A stretch of 64,000 nucleotides of DNA from contig NZ_RCNR01000002.1 of assembly GCF_009725985.1 (NCBI RefSeq), positions 1 to 64,000 of the forward strand, given 5' to 3'. Source of the stretch: Zobellia amurskyensis (GTDB taxonomy: Bacteria > Bacteroidota > Bacteroidia > Flavobacteriales > Flavobacteriaceae). Made by a program: the position numbers and the translations under genes. This document shows positions 50,848-59,894 of the stretch, in pieces (positions within the stretch are counted from its first letter, which is position 1; each line of letters starts with the position of its first letter). The notes beneath the pieces are model-generated. The model saw only the letters and a program-made list of their open reading frames with translations, searched no databases and had not been told where the DNA came from.

Positions 50848-52116
50848 ATGTCCTTATCATTTGATAGAATTAAAGAAAAATTGAACATCCTTGCCGATGC
50901 CGCTAAATACGATGTGTCTTGCTCAAGTAGCGGAAGTGTGCGAAAGAATACTACCCAAAGTTTAGGGGATAGCAGCGGTATGGGAATTTGCCACAGCTAT
51001 ACAGAAGACGGAAGATGTGTCTCCCTGCTGAAAATACTATTGACCAACCATTGTATTTTTGATTGTGCCTATTGTGTGACCCGTAAAAGTAATGATGTGC
51101 AACGCGCTGCTTTTAAAATTCAGGAGGTGGTAGATTTGACCATCAATTTTTATAGGCGTAACTATATAGAAGGTCTTTTTCTCAGCTCGGGAATATTCAA
51201 AAGTCCAGATTACACTATGGAACGCTTAGTGGCCGTGGCCAAGAAACTTCGGTTAGAAGAGAATTTTAACGGATACATTCATCTAAAATCCATTCCAGGA
51301 GCAAGTGATGAATTGATGCGTGAAGCCGGGCTTTATGCCGATAGACTATCCGTCAACATTGAGGTACCCACAATTTCTGGACTTAAACTATTAGCTCCGG
51401 ATAAAAAACATGAAGATTTTACTAAGCCTATGCTTAAGGTGAAAAATGAAATCATTCAATACAAATCAGAGAAAAAAATAATTAAGAGTACTCCAAAATA
51501 TGCTCCAGCTGGCCAGAGCACTCAAATGATTGTAGGTGCTACTGGAGAATCGGATAAAGACATTATGTATTCAGCAACACATTATTATAAAAATTATAAT
51601 ATGAAGCGGGTATATTACTCGGGTTATGTTCCTGTTGCAGAAGATAGCAGACTACCTGCCATTGGCACACAAGTACCCATGCTTAGAGAAAACCGTTTGT
51701 ATCAGACAGATTGGCTGTTACGTTTTTATGGTTTTGGGGTTCGGGAACTGTTAAATAATGACCACCCCAATTTAGATATGGATGTTGACCCAAAACTAGG
51801 TTGGGCCTTGCGTAACATGGAATACTTTCCTGTAGATATTAATAAAGCCGACAAAAGTGTGCTTGCCCGCGTTCCTGGATTGGGAATGAAATCAGTTCAT
51901 AAAATTATAAGTGCACGTAAGTTCCGAAAGTTGAACTGGGAGCATCTTAAGAAAATTGGCGTAGCGCTAAACAGAGCTAAATATTTTATTGTTTGCGACT
52001 CTAGTAAATGGGAACATAGGGATATGGAAGGAACGAAGATTAAAGGTCTTATTCTCCAAAATTCAACAGGTAAATTCAGAAAAGAATATAGTAGTCAATT
52101 ACAGTTATTTAGTTAA
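50848..52116 (+). CDS. Putative DNA repair/modification radical SAM protein (TIGR03916-type)
   Basis: A 422-residue radical SAM protein. The [4Fe-4S] cluster motif is C-I-F-D-C-A-Y-C (Cys69, Cys73, Cys76). L-F-L-S-S-G-I-F and H-L-K-S-I-P-G-A follow in the TIM-barrel core. A helix-hairpin-helix reads V-P-G-L-G-M-K-S-V near residue 343, suggesting DNA contact. The family is usually found beside a TIGR03915 partner and a uracil-DNA-glycosylase-like protein, as with the next gene. The chemistry is not established. It is divergent from the S24 repressor. Confidence 0.87.
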   Translation: MSLSFDRIKEKLNILADAAKYDVSCSSSGSVRKNTTQSLGDSSGMGICHSYTEDGRCVSLLKILLTNHCIFDCAYCVTRKSNDVQRAAFKIQEVVDLTINFYRRNYIEGLFLSSGIFKSPDYTMERLVAVAKKLRLEENFNGYIHLKSIPGASDELMREAGLYADRLSVNIEVPTISGLKLLAPDKKHEDFTKPMLKVKNEIIQYKSEKKIIKSTPKYAPAGQSTQMIVGATGESDKDIMYSATHYYKNYNMKRVYYSGYVPVAEDSRLPAIGTQVPMLRENRLYQTDWLLRFYGFGVRELLNNDHPNLDMDVDPKLGWALRNMEYFPVDINKADKSVLARVPGLGMKSVHKIISARKFRKLNWEHLKKIGVALNRAKYFIVCDSSKWEHRDMEGTKIKGLILQNSTGKFRKEYSSQLQLFS

Positions 52117-52159
52117 GTAGGCTTATTAAAACGAATATGGACAATTAAAAAAGGAAACT

Positions 52160-52933
52160 ATGAATGCTACAAAAACCTTAATTTATGATGGAAGTTTCAA
52201 TGGATTTCTAACGGCCGTTTTTGTGGCTTTTGAGGAAAAAATCCTGGTGTCGGATATTCAAAAAAATGTAGTCGCTCAAAGTGGTCTTTTTTCAGAGACC
52301 CAAACTATATTCACCCAGATAGATAAAGCCAAGAGAGTTTGGAACGGTATTCATAAAAAGAGTCATAGTGCCATTAAGGATATTTATTTTGCTTTTTTGA
52401 GTGAGAACAATGGTGTAGAGCTTTTACTCTATCGGTTTATTTGTAAAATGTTCGCAGGCACTACCTCTATAGCGACCGATTATTCTGATGGAATTGTTTT
52501 AAAAATTAGTCAATTGGCACGTTCTGTAGGTCGTGAAAAACACCGAATGGAAGCTTTTGTCCGATTTCAATTAACCAAAGACGAAATCTATTTTGCCAAC
52601 ATAGAGCCAGATTTTGATGTGCTACCCCTAATCTCAAAACATTTCAGGTCTAGATATGCCGATCAACAATGGCTTATCTATGATGTAAAACGGAAGTACG
52701 GTATTTACTTCGATTTAGATCAGGTTGAAATTATCTCTTTAGACCTTAATGAGATACATACCAATAGCCTGAATAAAAGCGCTCATTTTGAAGATGAGGA
52801 ATACAACTACCAAGACCTTTGGAATAATTATTTTAGAAGCACCAATATCAAATCACGAATTAATTTAAAACTTCACACCCAACATGTCCCCAAGCGCTAT
52901 TGGAAATACCTGAGCGAGAAGAAAGCGGTGTAA
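52160..52933 (+). CDS. TIGR03915-type putative DNA metabolism protein
   Basis: A 257-residue protein that partners the radical SAM gene. It begins with a family-typical Y-D-G-S-F-N-G-F-L-T-A-V-F near residue 8, followed by K-M-F-A-G near 97. A central V-G-R-E-K-H-R-M-E-A-F-V-R-F near 127 and W-L-I-Y-D-V-K-R-K-Y-G-I-Y-F-D near 174 are hallmark segments. In some bacteria this domain is fused to a UDG-like domain. Here it stands alone. Function unknown, presumed DNA repair. It lies 44 bases downstream of the radical SAM gene, and a terminator follows. Confidence 0.85.
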   Translation: MNATKTLIYDGSFNGFLTAVFVAFEEKILVSDIQKNVVAQSGLFSETQTIFTQIDKAKRVWNGIHKKSHSAIKDIYFAFLSENNGVELLLYRFICKMFAGTTSIATDYSDGIVLKISQLARSVGREKHRMEAFVRFQLTKDEIYFANIEPDFDVLPLISKHFRSRYADQQWLIYDVKRKYGIYFDLDQVEIISLDLNEIHTNSLNKSAHFEDEEYNYQDLWNNYFRSTNIKSRINLKLHTQHVPKRYWKYLSEKKAV

Positions 52934-52955
52934 ATGTTATGTGTCTCTTCGCGTG

Positions 52956-52986
52956 AAACCGGCGCAATGATATTATGCGGTTTTTA
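52956..52986 (+). terminator. Terminator after the TIGR03915-type gene
   Basis: AAACCG / CGGTTT outer stem with an inner CGCA/TGCG pairing, followed by TTTTT. Confidence 0.6.
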
Positions 52987-53100
52987 TTGAATAAAATGTT
53001 GACTCATAAGTCAGTTTTCGTCAATAATTGTGGGTGCTAGGGGCTACTTCCTTAACATAGATATAAGTAACGGCCACTTCTTTGTTAAAAGGCAAAAACG

Positions 53101-53108
53101 TACCTTTG
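53101..53108 (+). promoter_or_regulatory. -7 promoter element (TACCTTTG) of uvrA
   Basis: Exact TAnnTTTG match 17 bases before the ATG at 53126. TTTG at 53081-53084 is a possible -33 box with a short 16-base gap. The element lies inside the open extension of the uvrA frame and supports the start at 53126. Confidence 0.5.
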
Positions 53109-53125
53109 CAACTTTGCTATTGAAA

Positions 53126-55966
53126 ATGATAAACTACGAAGAAAATATTGAGGTTCAGGGTGCTCGCGTCCATAACCTTAAAAACATAGATGTTACTATA
53201 CCAAGAGAAAAACTGGTGGTTATAACCGGACTTTCTGGAAGTGGAAAGTCCTCCCTAGCCTTTGATACGATTTATGCCGAGGGGCAACGTCGTTATATAG
53301 AAACGTTTTCGGCCTACGCGAGACAGTTTCTAGGAGGATTGGAAAGACCTGATGTTGATAAAATAGATGGTCTTTCTCCCGTTATCGCCATTGAGCAGAA
53401 AACGACATCAAAATCTCCTCGGTCTACTGTTGGTACCATCACAGAGATTTATGACTTTCTTCGTCTACTTTTTGCACGAGCTGGTGACGCCTATAGCTAT
53501 AACACAGGTGAGAAAATGGTAAGTTATAGTGACGAGCAGATTAAAGAGCTTATTAAAAAGGATTATAACGGAAAGAAAATCAATATTCTAGCTCCCGTTA
53601 TCAAATCTAGAAAAGGTCATTACCGTGAGCTTTTTGAACAAATTGCTAAACAAGGTTTTGTAAAAGTCCGTGTTGATGGTGAAGTAAAGGATATTGTCAA
53701 GGGAATGAAAGCGGATCGTTACAAGACCCATGACATAGAGATTGTAATTGATCGCTTAAAAGTGGTTGATTCCGAGGATATGGATAAACGGCTTGCCGAA
53801 ACATTACACACGGCCATGTATAGTGGAGACAATGTGCTTATGGTCTTGGAAGAAGGTCAATCGGTAGCACGGTATTTTAGCCGTGATCTAATGTGTCCAA
53901 CAACTGGTATCTCCTACCCTGTTCCTGAGCCAAATACGTTTTCGTTCAACTCCCCTAAAGGAATGTGCCCCAACTGTAACGGATTGGGTCATGTGTACGA
54001 AGTAAACGAGAAAAAGATTTTCCCCAATAAGGCACTATCCATTAAATCTGGTGGGATTGCACCTTTGGGAGATTACAAAAGCTCATGGGCATTTAAACAG
54101 ATAGAGACGATAGCAAAACGTTATGAATTTGAGCTAACTGACCCTATTTCAAAAATATCCGACGAGGCCATTGATGTATTACTAAACGGTGGACACGAAA
54201 GTTTTGAGGTAGATTCCAAGAGCTTAGGTGTAAAGCGTAATTATAAAATAGATTACGAAGGTATAGCCAACTTCATAAAGAACCAATATGAGGAAGCAGG
54301 CACCACGGCATTAAAACGTTGGGCTAAGGAATATATGGACAAAATTATCTGTCCGGTATGTGATGGTTCTCGTTTACGAAAAGAATCGCTCAATTTTAAA
54401 ATCGAAGAAAAAAATATTGCGGAACTTGCGCATTTGGATATTGCGGAACTTGCTAATTTCTTCAAAGGATTAGAAAAAAAATTAGAGGGAAATCAACTTA
54501 AAATTGCCGAAGAAATTATTAAAGAAATACGAACGCGTATTCAGTTTCTTTTGGATGTTGGTCTTGATTACCTATCCCTTAACAGAAGTTCAAAATCACT
54601 ATCTGGTGGCGAAGCTCAGCGTATACGTTTGGCTACACAGATAGGTTCTCAATTGGTTGGTGTACTTTATATCTTAGATGAACCTAGTATTGGATTGCAT
54701 CAAAGAGACAATTCTCGGTTAATAAAGTCATTAGAAGCGCTTCGGGATATAGGTAACTCGGTAATTGTGGTAGAACATGATCGAGATATGATTGAATGTG
54801 CCGATCATGTAATTGATATAGGCCCCAGAGCGGGAAAACATGGGGGCGAAATAATTTCACAAGGCCCCCCAGAGGAGCTAAAGAACGAGAATACCCTTAC
54901 GGCGGATTACATCACCGGAAAAAAACAAATTGCTGTTCCGGATGAACGGAGAAAAGGGAATGGTAAAAAAATTACCCTTTCGGGTTGTACCGGAAATAAT
55001 TTAAAGAATGTTTCCGTAACCTTTCCATTGGGTCAAATGATCGGAGTTACAGGAGTTTCTGGTAGTGGTAAATCTACCTTAATAAACGAGACGCTTTACC
55101 CTATAATGAATGCCCATTATTTTAATGGTGTGAAGAAACCTATGCCCTATAAAAAAATTACGGGTCTAGAACATATTGACAAGGTGATTGACATCAATCA
55201 ATCTCCCATAGGACGAACACCAAGGTCAAACCCGGCTACATATACCGGAGTTTTTGGAGAAATTCGTTCGTTGTTCTCAAAAACTCCTGAGGCAGCCATT
55301 AGAGGTTACAAACCAGGCCGGTTCAGTTTTAATGTAAAAGGTGGGCGTTGTGAAACTTGTCAAGGTGGCGGTCTACGGGTTATTGAAATGAACTTCTTGC
55401 CCGATGTGTATGTAGAATGCGAAACTTGTAACGGAAAAAGGTTTAATAGAGAAACTCTAGAAATACGTTACAAAGGCAAATCTATTGCCGATGTTTTAGA
55501 GATGACAATTAACGAAGCTGTCGATTTTTTTGAACTTATACCTAAAATTTATCGTAAGTTGAAGACCATTCAAGATGTTGGATTGGGGTATATTTCGTTA
55601 GGACAACAGTCCACTACGCTTTCAGGAGGTGAAGCTCAACGGATTAAGTTGGCAACTGAACTATCTAAACGAGATACGGGTAATACTTTTTATATCTTGG
55701 ATGAACCTACAACAGGACTTCATTTTGAGGATATTCGTGTTTTAATGGAAGTTTTAACCCGTTTAGTAGACAAAGGAAATACCATATTGGTCATTGAACA
55801 TAATATGGACGTTATTAAAATGGCGGATTATATTATCGATATAGGTTACGAAGGTGGTCGTGGAGGCGGAAAAGTTGTGGCCAAAGGAACCCCGGAAGAA
55901 GTAGCTCAGGATAAAAAGAGCTATACGGCCAAATATTTGAGACCAGAATTAAATATTCCTGACTAA
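53126..55966 (+). CDS. uvrA: Excinuclease ABC subunit A
   Basis: The damage-recognition ATPase of nucleotide excision repair, acting with UvrB on DNA. 946 residues, a normal length. Two ABC ATPase halves each carry a Walker A (G-L-S-G-S-G-K-S-S and G-V-S-G-S-G-K-S-T) and an L-S-G-G-E-A-Q-R signature. Zinc-finger Cys pairs are C-P-N-C in the first half and C-E-T-C in the second. The frame is open 32 codons upstream from a TTG at 53030, but that part contains the promoter element and is not family-like. Placement after the S24 repressor/radical SAM genes suggests a DNA-damage block, though uvrA has its own promoter. Confidence 0.97.
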   Translation: MINYEENIEVQGARVHNLKNIDVTIPREKLVVITGLSGSGKSSLAFDTIYAEGQRRYIETFSAYARQFLGGLERPDVDKIDGLSPVIAIEQKTTSKSPRSTVGTITEIYDFLRLLFARAGDAYSYNTGEKMVSYSDEQIKELIKKDYNGKKINILAPVIKSRKGHYRELFEQIAKQGFVKVRVDGEVKDIVKGMKADRYKTHDIEIVIDRLKVVDSEDMDKRLAETLHTAMYSGDNVLMVLEEGQSVARYFSRDLMCPTTGISYPVPEPNTFSFNSPKGMCPNCNGLGHVYEVNEKKIFPNKALSIKSGGIAPLGDYKSSWAFKQIETIAKRYEFELTDPISKISDEAIDVLLNGGHESFEVDSKSLGVKRNYKIDYEGIANFIKNQYEEAGTTALKRWAKEYMDKIICPVCDGSRLRKESLNFKIEEKNIAELAHLDIAELANFFKGLEKKLEGNQLKIAEEIIKEIRTRIQFLLDVGLDYLSLNRSSKSLSGGEAQRIRLATQIGSQLVGVLYILDEPSIGLHQRDNSRLIKSLEALRDIGNSVIVVEHDRDMIECADHVIDIGPRAGKHGGEIISQGPPEELKNENTLTADYITGKKQIAVPDERRKGNGKKITLSGCTGNNLKNVSVTFPLGQMIGVTGVSGSGKSTLINETLYPIMNAHYFNGVKKPMPYKKITGLEHIDKVIDINQSPIGRTPRSNPATYTGVFGEIRSLFSKTPEAAIRGYKPGRFSFNVKGGRCETCQGGGLRVIEMNFLPDVYVECETCNGKRFNRETLEIRYKGKSIADVLEMTINEAVDFFELIPKIYRKLKTIQDVGLGYISLGQQSTTLSGGEAQRIKLATELSKRDTGNTFYILDEPTTGLHFEDIRVLMEVLTRLVDKGNTILVIEHNMDVIKMADYIIDIGYEGGRGGGKVVAKGTPEEVAQDKKSYTAKYLRPELNIPD

Positions 55967-56023
55967 ACAAGAAGGGTTATTGGGGTAAGTAATCAGATTT
56001 TAGTGAAATTAATAGAACAACAG

Positions 56024-56039
56024 CTATAAATATTTATAG
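56024..56039. promoter_or_regulatory. 16-bp perfect palindrome after uvrA
   Basis: CTATAAATATTTATAG followed by TTTTA. It could be a weak terminator of uvrA or a binding site. A second hairpin CAGTCG-CAA-CGACTG lies at 56092-56106 in the same 212-base gap. Confidence 0.4.
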
Positions 56040-56178
56040 TTTTACGTTGCAATAAAATAAAAGTGATAAATTCATCTGTTGAATAAGAAAGCAGTCGCAA
56101 CGACTGTAGACAAGTGGTTGTAGTAAAACTGCAATTTGATCTTCAGATAAAAACTTGCATTAACAAGAGTAATTATAC

Positions 56179-56865
56179 ATGAGAAAAGAACAACACCATA
56201 AAGGTTGGAACGAAATAAAAACTAACGATTCTTGGGCCATATTTAAAATTATGGGCGAATTTGTTATGGGATTTGAAAAAATGGGGTCTATTGGTCCCTG
56301 CGTTTCTATTTTTGGTTCTGCCCGAACTAAAGAAGGCGATAAATACTATGAATTGGCCGTTAGCATAGCCAAAAGCATTGCGGATGCTGGTTATGGCGTA
56401 ATAACCGGAGGTGGTCCAGGAATAATGGAGGCCGGGAACAAAGGTGCTCATTTGGCAGGCGGTACTTCAGTTGGTTTAAATATAGATTTACCGTTCGAGC
56501 AGCATGACAATCCTTATATTGATTCAGATAAAAGCTTAGATTTTGATTACTTTTTCGTGAGAAAGGTAATGTTCGTGAAATATTCGCAAGGCTTTGTAGT
56601 TATGCCTGGTGGCTTCGGTACTTTGGATGAACTTTTTGAGGCCATCACTCTTATTCAAACCAATAAAATTGAGAAATTCCCAATAATTCTTGTTGGGAGT
56701 GAATTTTGGACCGGTCTTATGGATTGGATTAAGAACACTATGTTAGAAGTGAAAAATATAAGTGCTCACGATCTGGACCTCATTAAAATTGCCGATACGG
56801 AAGATGAAGTAGTAGACATTATTGATGCGTTCTACAAGGGCCGAAACTTGAGTCCTAATTTTTAA
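56179..56865 (+). CDS. LOG-family protein (TIGR00730 Rossmann fold)
   Basis: A 228-residue Rossmann-fold protein with G-G-G-P-G-I-M-E-A near residues 75-83 and P-G-G-F-G-T-L-D-E near 138-146. This is the LOG/lysine-decarboxylase-like signature, the phosphoribohydrolase active site. Such enzymes release cytokinin-like bases or hydrolyse nucleotide 5'-monophosphates. The physiological substrate in bacteria is often unknown. It lies nine bases upstream of the large M1-like gene, so the two are probably co-transcribed. Confidence 0.9.
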   Translation: MRKEQHHKGWNEIKTNDSWAIFKIMGEFVMGFEKMGSIGPCVSIFGSARTKEGDKYYELAVSIAKSIADAGYGVITGGGPGIMEAGNKGAHLAGGTSVGLNIDLPFEQHDNPYIDSDKSLDFDYFFVRKVMFVKYSQGFVVMPGGFGTLDELFEAITLIQTNKIEKFPIILVGSEFWTGLMDWIKNTMLEVKNISAHDLDLIKIADTEDEVVDIIDAFYKGRNLSPNF

Positions 56866-56873
56866 TATCGCTT

Positions 56874-59729
56874 TTGAAAATTAAATCCCTCATATGTTAT
56901 TTTTATCTCGGAACCCTTCTTTTGGGCGGTTTCGGTCAGGTATTTGCGCAGCATCAAAATATACTTACGGCTACGCTTGATGGTCAGAGTAAGGAAATAC
57001 ATGTGCAACAAGAGTTCGTCTATGAGAACAATTCGGACGTTAGGCTAAATACGTTGTATTTTAATGATTGGGCACATGCCTATGCCAGTAAAAATACGGG
57101 ATTGGCCAAGCGTTTTTCCGAAGAGTTCAAAAAAAGTCTTCACTTGGCCAAAAAACAGGAAAGAGGCTACACCAGTATTATAAGTGCTGTTGACAGTGAA
57201 TATAGAGGGCTACATTGGCGACGTACCACAGGTGAAGATTTGTTGAAAATAGATTTGAACAGTCCGTTGCCTCCAGGTGAATCCGCTAAACTTTTCTTAA
57301 CCTATACCATAAAGCTTCCAGAGAACAAGTTTACACCTTATGGCTATGACAAGAAAAAGAACAGTTATTATCTAAAAGACTGGTATTTGACACCTTCTTA
57401 TTTTGATGGTGCATGGCATTTATATTCCAACAAAAATCTAGAAGATCTTTATACAGGAGTTACTGAAACCACAGTGAATTTTGTTTATCCCAATAATTTA
57501 AACTTAGCTACTAATTTTACGGTACTTGGGGATAATACAATATCGAACGGGCAAATGGCCCAGTTAACCGCCGAACAACAGAAGAGCTGTGAAATTTTGC
57601 TCAGTCCAGAGAAGCGGTTTATGACCCATGTTACTCCGCAAATTACCGTAATTACGGATATAGAGGCTTTTAAATATGAAGATATTTTTAAAGGTTTGTC
57701 CATAAATAGGGTAACCGAGTTTATAGAAAATAACTTAGGGGAGTATCCGCACAGGCAGTTGCTTGTGAGTCAATTGGATTATGAAAAAAATCCATTGTAC
57801 GGTATCAATCAATTACCTTCATTTATAAGACCGTACGAAGAGCAGTTTCAATTTGAAATGAAATTTTTAAAAACTGCCCTTATTAATATTTTGGAAGAAA
57901 GTCTCTTCTTAGACCCCAGAAAGGAACAGTGGCTGAGTGATGCAATCGCCAACTATCTCATGATAGAGTTTGTAAATGAATATTATCCCGATCAAAAATT
58001 GCTTGGGAAATTATCTAAAATATGGGGAATAAGGAGTTTTAATCTAGCAAAGATGGATTTTAATGAACAATATCCATTTTTATACATGCTTACGGCTCGT
58101 ACCAATTTAGACCAACCGCTTAGCACCAGTAATGATTCCCTGATTAAATTTAATCAAAAAATAGCTAATAAATACAAGGCCGGATTAGGCCTCGCCTACC
58201 TAGCTAGTTATATTGGCAAGGACAAAGTAGATAAGAGTATCAAGACCTTCTACAAGCATTATAAGCTTAGTCAAGTAAAGACTTTAGATTTTGAATCGAT
58301 ACTTAAAAGATCTACCAATGCTGATGTTGATTGGTTTTTTCAAGACTTTGTTACTACAGATCGCAAAATAGATTTCAAGATTAAAAAAATAGAAAAAACA
58401 AAAGATTCGCTTAGAGTAACCATAAAGAACAAAAAAGGTACCAATGTGCCTATCTCTATGTTTGGGCTAAAGAATGATTCCGTAGTTTCAAAATATTGGT
58501 TTTCTGGCATAAACGATATTAAAACCGTTACTATTCCTAAGAATGATGAAAAGCGACTGGTTTTGAATTATGATCAGAAAATTCCTGAATTCAACCAACG
58601 GGACAACTGGAAGTCATTAGGCGGCTTTTTCTCAGGAAACAAGAAGCTAAAATTTACTTTCTTCCGTGATTCGGAAAACCCATACTATAATCAGGTTTTC
58701 TATGTTCCCATTCTCAACTTTAATATTTATGATGGATGGACGCCCGGGATGCGCCTATACAACAAAACCCTGTTAGAACGACCTTTCGTATACGATTTTG
58801 CCCCCTCCTATTCGTTTAGGGAAAAAGCGTTTGTAGGGTCTGGGAGAATCTCATACCGAAAGTATCTTAGTAAAAGTGGACTCTATTTAGCTAACTATAG
58901 TATTGGTGGATCCACATATCATTTTCAAGAAAATTCTCGATACTCAACCATAACCCCATCTATTACTTTTGGGTGGAGACCGGCCAACCTCATATCTAAT
59001 AAGAGGGAGTTTCTTCGTTTTAGATATGTAAATGTATTAAGGGATAAGGCAGAGAGTTTAGGCGATTTTGAAACACCACCGGATTACAGTATTTTAAATG
59101 CCAGATATACCAATAGAAACCCAGGTATCATTAATTATGTTTCATGGTTTGCAGATGCACAACATGCTAGCGACTTTACCAAAGTAGCTTTTGAACTAGA
59201 GTATCGAAAATTATTTGAAAGCAACCGTCAATTCAATTTCCGGTTCTACACAGGTAAATTCATCAGAAATAAAACTACAGATTATAAAGATCCGCACTAT
59301 TATAGTTTTGCATTAGACCGTCCTACCGACTATTTATTCGATTATGGTTACTTGGGTCGTTCGGAAGATTCAGGTATTTATAGTCAACAAATTATTATTG
59401 CCGAAGGTGGTTTCAAATCGTTTCTTCCCCAAGAATATCGCTTTGCCAATGATTATCTTACCACAATAAATACAAGCGTAAATTTATGGAAGTGGATTGA
59501 AGTCTATAGTGATTTGGGGTTTGTGAAAAATAAGGGTGTTAGCGGAAAGTTCGTATATGACTCAGGGGTTAGATTAAACCTTTTAACGGATTATTTTGAA
59601 CTCTATCTTCCCGTATATTCCAATAATGGTTGGGAAGTTTCACAACCTGACTATGGAGAGAAGATTAGATTTATTGTCACGGTGAGTCCTAAAACTTTAA
59701 TTGGCCTCTTTACAAGAAAATGGTTTTAG
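56874..59729 (+). CDS. M1-peptidase-like protein with C-terminal outer-membrane barrel, HExxH lost
   Basis: A 951-residue exported protein (signal L-G-T-L-L-L-G-G-F-G-Q-V-F-A-Q). It starts at a TTG, as the signal peptide lies directly after it and no ATG is near. Residues about 30-500 follow the M1 aminopeptidase layout. L-T-P-S-Y-F-D-G-A-W and W-L-S-D-A-I-A-N-Y-L are present, but the expected HExxH zinc site is replaced by N-I-L-E-E-S-L near residue 340. From about 590 to the end the sequence is amphipathic strands with a terminal Phe (R-K-W-F), as in an outer-membrane beta-barrel. It is likely a catalytically dead surface-linked relative; the role is unknown. Confidence 0.7.
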   Translation: MKIKSLICYFYLGTLLLGGFGQVFAQHQNILTATLDGQSKEIHVQQEFVYENNSDVRLNTLYFNDWAHAYASKNTGLAKRFSEEFKKSLHLAKKQERGYTSIISAVDSEYRGLHWRRTTGEDLLKIDLNSPLPPGESAKLFLTYTIKLPENKFTPYGYDKKKNSYYLKDWYLTPSYFDGAWHLYSNKNLEDLYTGVTETTVNFVYPNNLNLATNFTVLGDNTISNGQMAQLTAEQQKSCEILLSPEKRFMTHVTPQITVITDIEAFKYEDIFKGLSINRVTEFIENNLGEYPHRQLLVSQLDYEKNPLYGINQLPSFIRPYEEQFQFEMKFLKTALINILEESLFLDPRKEQWLSDAIANYLMIEFVNEYYPDQKLLGKLSKIWGIRSFNLAKMDFNEQYPFLYMLTARTNLDQPLSTSNDSLIKFNQKIANKYKAGLGLAYLASYIGKDKVDKSIKTFYKHYKLSQVKTLDFESILKRSTNADVDWFFQDFVTTDRKIDFKIKKIEKTKDSLRVTIKNKKGTNVPISMFGLKNDSVVSKYWFSGINDIKTVTIPKNDEKRLVLNYDQKIPEFNQRDNWKSLGGFFSGNKKLKFTFFRDSENPYYNQVFYVPILNFNIYDGWTPGMRLYNKTLLERPFVYDFAPSYSFREKAFVGSGRISYRKYLSKSGLYLANYSIGGSTYHFQENSRYSTITPSITFGWRPANLISNKREFLRFRYVNVLRDKAESLGDFETPPDYSILNARYTNRNPGIINYVSWFADAQHASDFTKVAFELEYRKLFESNRQFNFRFYTGKFIRNKTTDYKDPHYYSFALDRPTDYLFDYGYLGRSEDSGIYSQQIIIAEGGFKSFLPQEYRFANDYLTTINTSVNLWKWIEVYSDLGFVKNKGVSGKFVYDSGVRLNLLTDYFELYLPVYSNNGWEVSQPDYGEKIRFIVTVSPKTLIGLFTRKWF

Positions 59730-59843
59730 GGTTTAGTTGTTGAATTCTTAAAAAAATCAATTTTTGATTATTGAAAATTATCAAAACACTATTGATTTAC
59801 GTTCTTTTTTAAATATATTTTGATCAAGTAAGTTGTGCAAGCA

Positions 59844-59874
59844 TTGTAAAAATGCTTCTAGTTTATTATTTTTG
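59844..59874 (+). promoter_or_regulatory. Promoter of the 2-oxoacid dehydrogenase gene
   Basis: TTG at 59844-59846 and TATTTTTG at 59867-59874 with a 20-base spacer fit the Bacteroidota pattern. The -7 element ends 20 bases before the ATG at 59895. Confidence 0.65.
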
Positions 59875-59894
59875 TAAAAACTCGTATAGCTTAA

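Noticed and set aside
53030-53125. An N-terminal extension of UvrA from the TTG at 53030
   Set aside because: The extension holds a promoter -7 element and is unlike the family. The ATG at 53126 starts the normal UvrA N-terminus.
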